A stretch of DNA of 5,515 nucleotides from Actinomycetota bacterium. GTDB taxonomy: Bacteria > Actinomycetota > Humimicrobiia > Humimicrobiales > Humimicrobiaceae. Shown here piece by piece: positions 4,521 through 5,515 of the stretch (position 1 is its first letter; each line of letters begins with the position of its first letter). The stretch lies in the NCBI GenBank assembly GCA_015711775.1, contig JACVJB010000092.1:1-5515 (forward strand), written 5' to 3'. Position numbers and translations under genes: made by a program. A model generated the notes under the pieces. The model was given only the letters and a program-made list of their open reading frames with translations, was not told the DNA's origin and did no database searches.

Positions 4521-5515
4521 ATGTCTGAAGATAATCTATTAGTAATTGAAAATATAAGTAAAAGCTTTGGAGTTGTACAGGCGCTAAAAAATATAAGTTT
4601 CTCAATCAATAAAGGGGAAATTCATGCCATCCTTGGTGAAAATGGAGCCGGCAAGAGCACGCTGGTAAAGATAATAAAGGGTGAGGTTACCCATGACAGC
4701 GGAAAGCTTATATTTGAAGGCAATGAAATAAGAATTACTGATCCGCTCTATGCCATATCTCTTGGCATAACCATGGTGCACCAGGAACTTACTGTGTTTG
4801 AGAATCTTTCAGCCGCTGAAAATATTTACCCGAATAATATATTCAGGACAAAGGGCGGTCTACTTAATAAAAGCGCCATGATAAAAAAAGCCAGGGAAAA
4901 CCTTTCCCTTTTTGGACTGGAGCTGGATCCTGCAGAAAAAATTACTTATCTTACGCTTGCTCAAAAGCAAATAATAGAAATACTGCGCTCAATAGCATTA
5001 AAAAGAAAACTTATAATATTTGATGAGCCCACATCAGGATTAAATGAAGTTGAAGTCAAACATTTGATGGTTATATTGAAAAGACTGAAGAAAGAAGGCA
5101 TTACAATTTTATACATATCTCACCGCATACCTGAGATAATTGAAATAAGCGACAGAGTAACTGTTTTAAAAGACGGTAATTATGTCGGTACATTTGCCAA
5201 TGATGACAATCTTACTGAGCAAAAGATAATAAACCTTATGGTAGGCCGCGAAGTTGATTTGCTCTATTCAAAAAAAGAAGCCTCAACCAGCATGTCAAAT
5301 GAAGAATTTTTAAAAATAGACGGTATATCAAAAAAGAATTCTGTAAAGGATATAAATCTTAAGCTTTATAAAAATGAAATACTTGGCATATTCGGGCTTG
5401 AAGGCTCTGGCGCAGAAAATCTTTCCAGGATACTGTTTGGTCTTGAGACTTTTGATACCGGATATTTAAAAATCGGGGACAAACAATTCTATAGATTGTC
5501 ACCTGAAGTATTAAT
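4521..5515 (+). CDS. Sugar ABC transporter ATP-binding protein (RbsA/MglA/XylG-type), 3'-truncated by window edge
   Basis: This cytoplasmic ATPase would power sugar import; 331 residues of a protein normally ~500 long are visible and the frame runs off the window. The first nucleotide-binding domain is complete: Walker A GENGAGKST (39-47), Q-loop Q88 in MVHQELTVFENLSAAENI, signature-type LTLAQKQ (144-150, the family's LSxxxQQ variant), Walker B LIIFDEPTSGL (164-174, catalytic E169) and the switch His H201 in YISHR. VGRE (about 240) marks the linker usual in this family. A second domain begins at about 265 with KDINLKLYKNEILGIFGLEGSGAENL, whose P-loop lacks the Lys-Ser-Thr, as is normal for domain two of RbsA-type proteins. 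ATG 4521 is chosen because a stop at 4506-4508 closes the frame just upstream; TTG 4512 is an alternative. Only GAG (4514-4516) resembles a ribosome site, so translation may be weak. A permease gene is expected downstream. Confidence 0.93.
   Translation, partial: MSEDNLLVIENISKSFGVVQALKNISFSINKGEIHAILGENGAGKSTLVKIIKGEVTHDSGKLIFEGNEIRITDPLYAISLGITMVHQELTVFENLSAAENIYPNNIFRTKGGLLNKSAMIKKARENLSLFGLELDPAEKITYLTLAQKQIIEILRSIALKRKLIIFDEPTSGLNEVEVKHLMVILKRLKKEGITILYISHRIPEIIEISDRVTVLKDGNYVGTFANDDNLTEQKIINLMVGREVDLLYSKKEASTSMSNEEFLKIDGISKKNSVKDINLKLYKNEILGIFGLEGSGAENLSRILFGLETFDTGYLKIGDKQFYRLSPEVL

Noticed and set aside
5387..5430. Loss of the Walker A Lys in the second ATPase domain as a defect
   Set aside because: The GLEGSGAENL form is the normal degenerate P-loop of the second domain in RbsA/MglA/XylG-type proteins.

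Overview
The window is an AT-rich bacterial segment with all genes on the + strand. It looks like part of a sugar or polyol uptake-and-catabolism locus: the 3' part of an FGGY carbohydrate kinase gene, a class II (FbaA/GatY-type) aldolase-like gene, a GntR/HutC-type regulator, a lipoprotein sugar-binding protein and the 5' part of an RbsA/MglA-type ABC ATPase. The host is a low-GC bacterium: ATA isoleucine and AGA/AGG arginine codons are frequent, Shine-Dalgarno sites are strong in places, and the binding protein is a lipoprotein with an Ala/Glu-rich tether. This would suit an anaerobic Firmicutes-like, Atribacterota-like or low-GC actinobacterial lineage. That placement is inference only; no rRNA or marker gene is present.

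Layout. Positions 1-2028 hold the kinase and aldolase-like genes, 9 nt apart and almost certainly cotranscribed. Positions 2029-2260 are a very AT-rich spacer with a good sigma70-type promoter, two candidate operator palindromes and a TTTA-rich low-complexity tract. The regulator occupies 2261-3124. A 130-bp spacer with an 18-bp palindrome and two strong Shine-Dalgarno sequences leads to the binding-protein gene (3255-4346). A 174-bp spacer with two perfect stem-loops (16 bp and 11 bp) separates it from the ATPase gene (4521 to the window edge). A permease gene would be expected just beyond the window.

How it may work together: the lipoprotein captures a sugar-like ligand, the ATPase (with an unseen permease) imports it, the kinase phosphorylates it, and the aldolase-family protein acts on the phosphorylated product. 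The GntR protein probably senses the ligand or its phosphate. The most notable feature is the aldolase-like protein. It keeps the fold motifs and the catalytic Asp position, but two of the three expected zinc-binding histidines and the dihydroxyacetone-phosphate-binding Asn are replaced. It may therefore do different chemistry or none. The strong binding-protein translation signals, followed by two hairpins and a weak ATPase ribosome site, suggest the binding protein is made in large excess over the ATPase.
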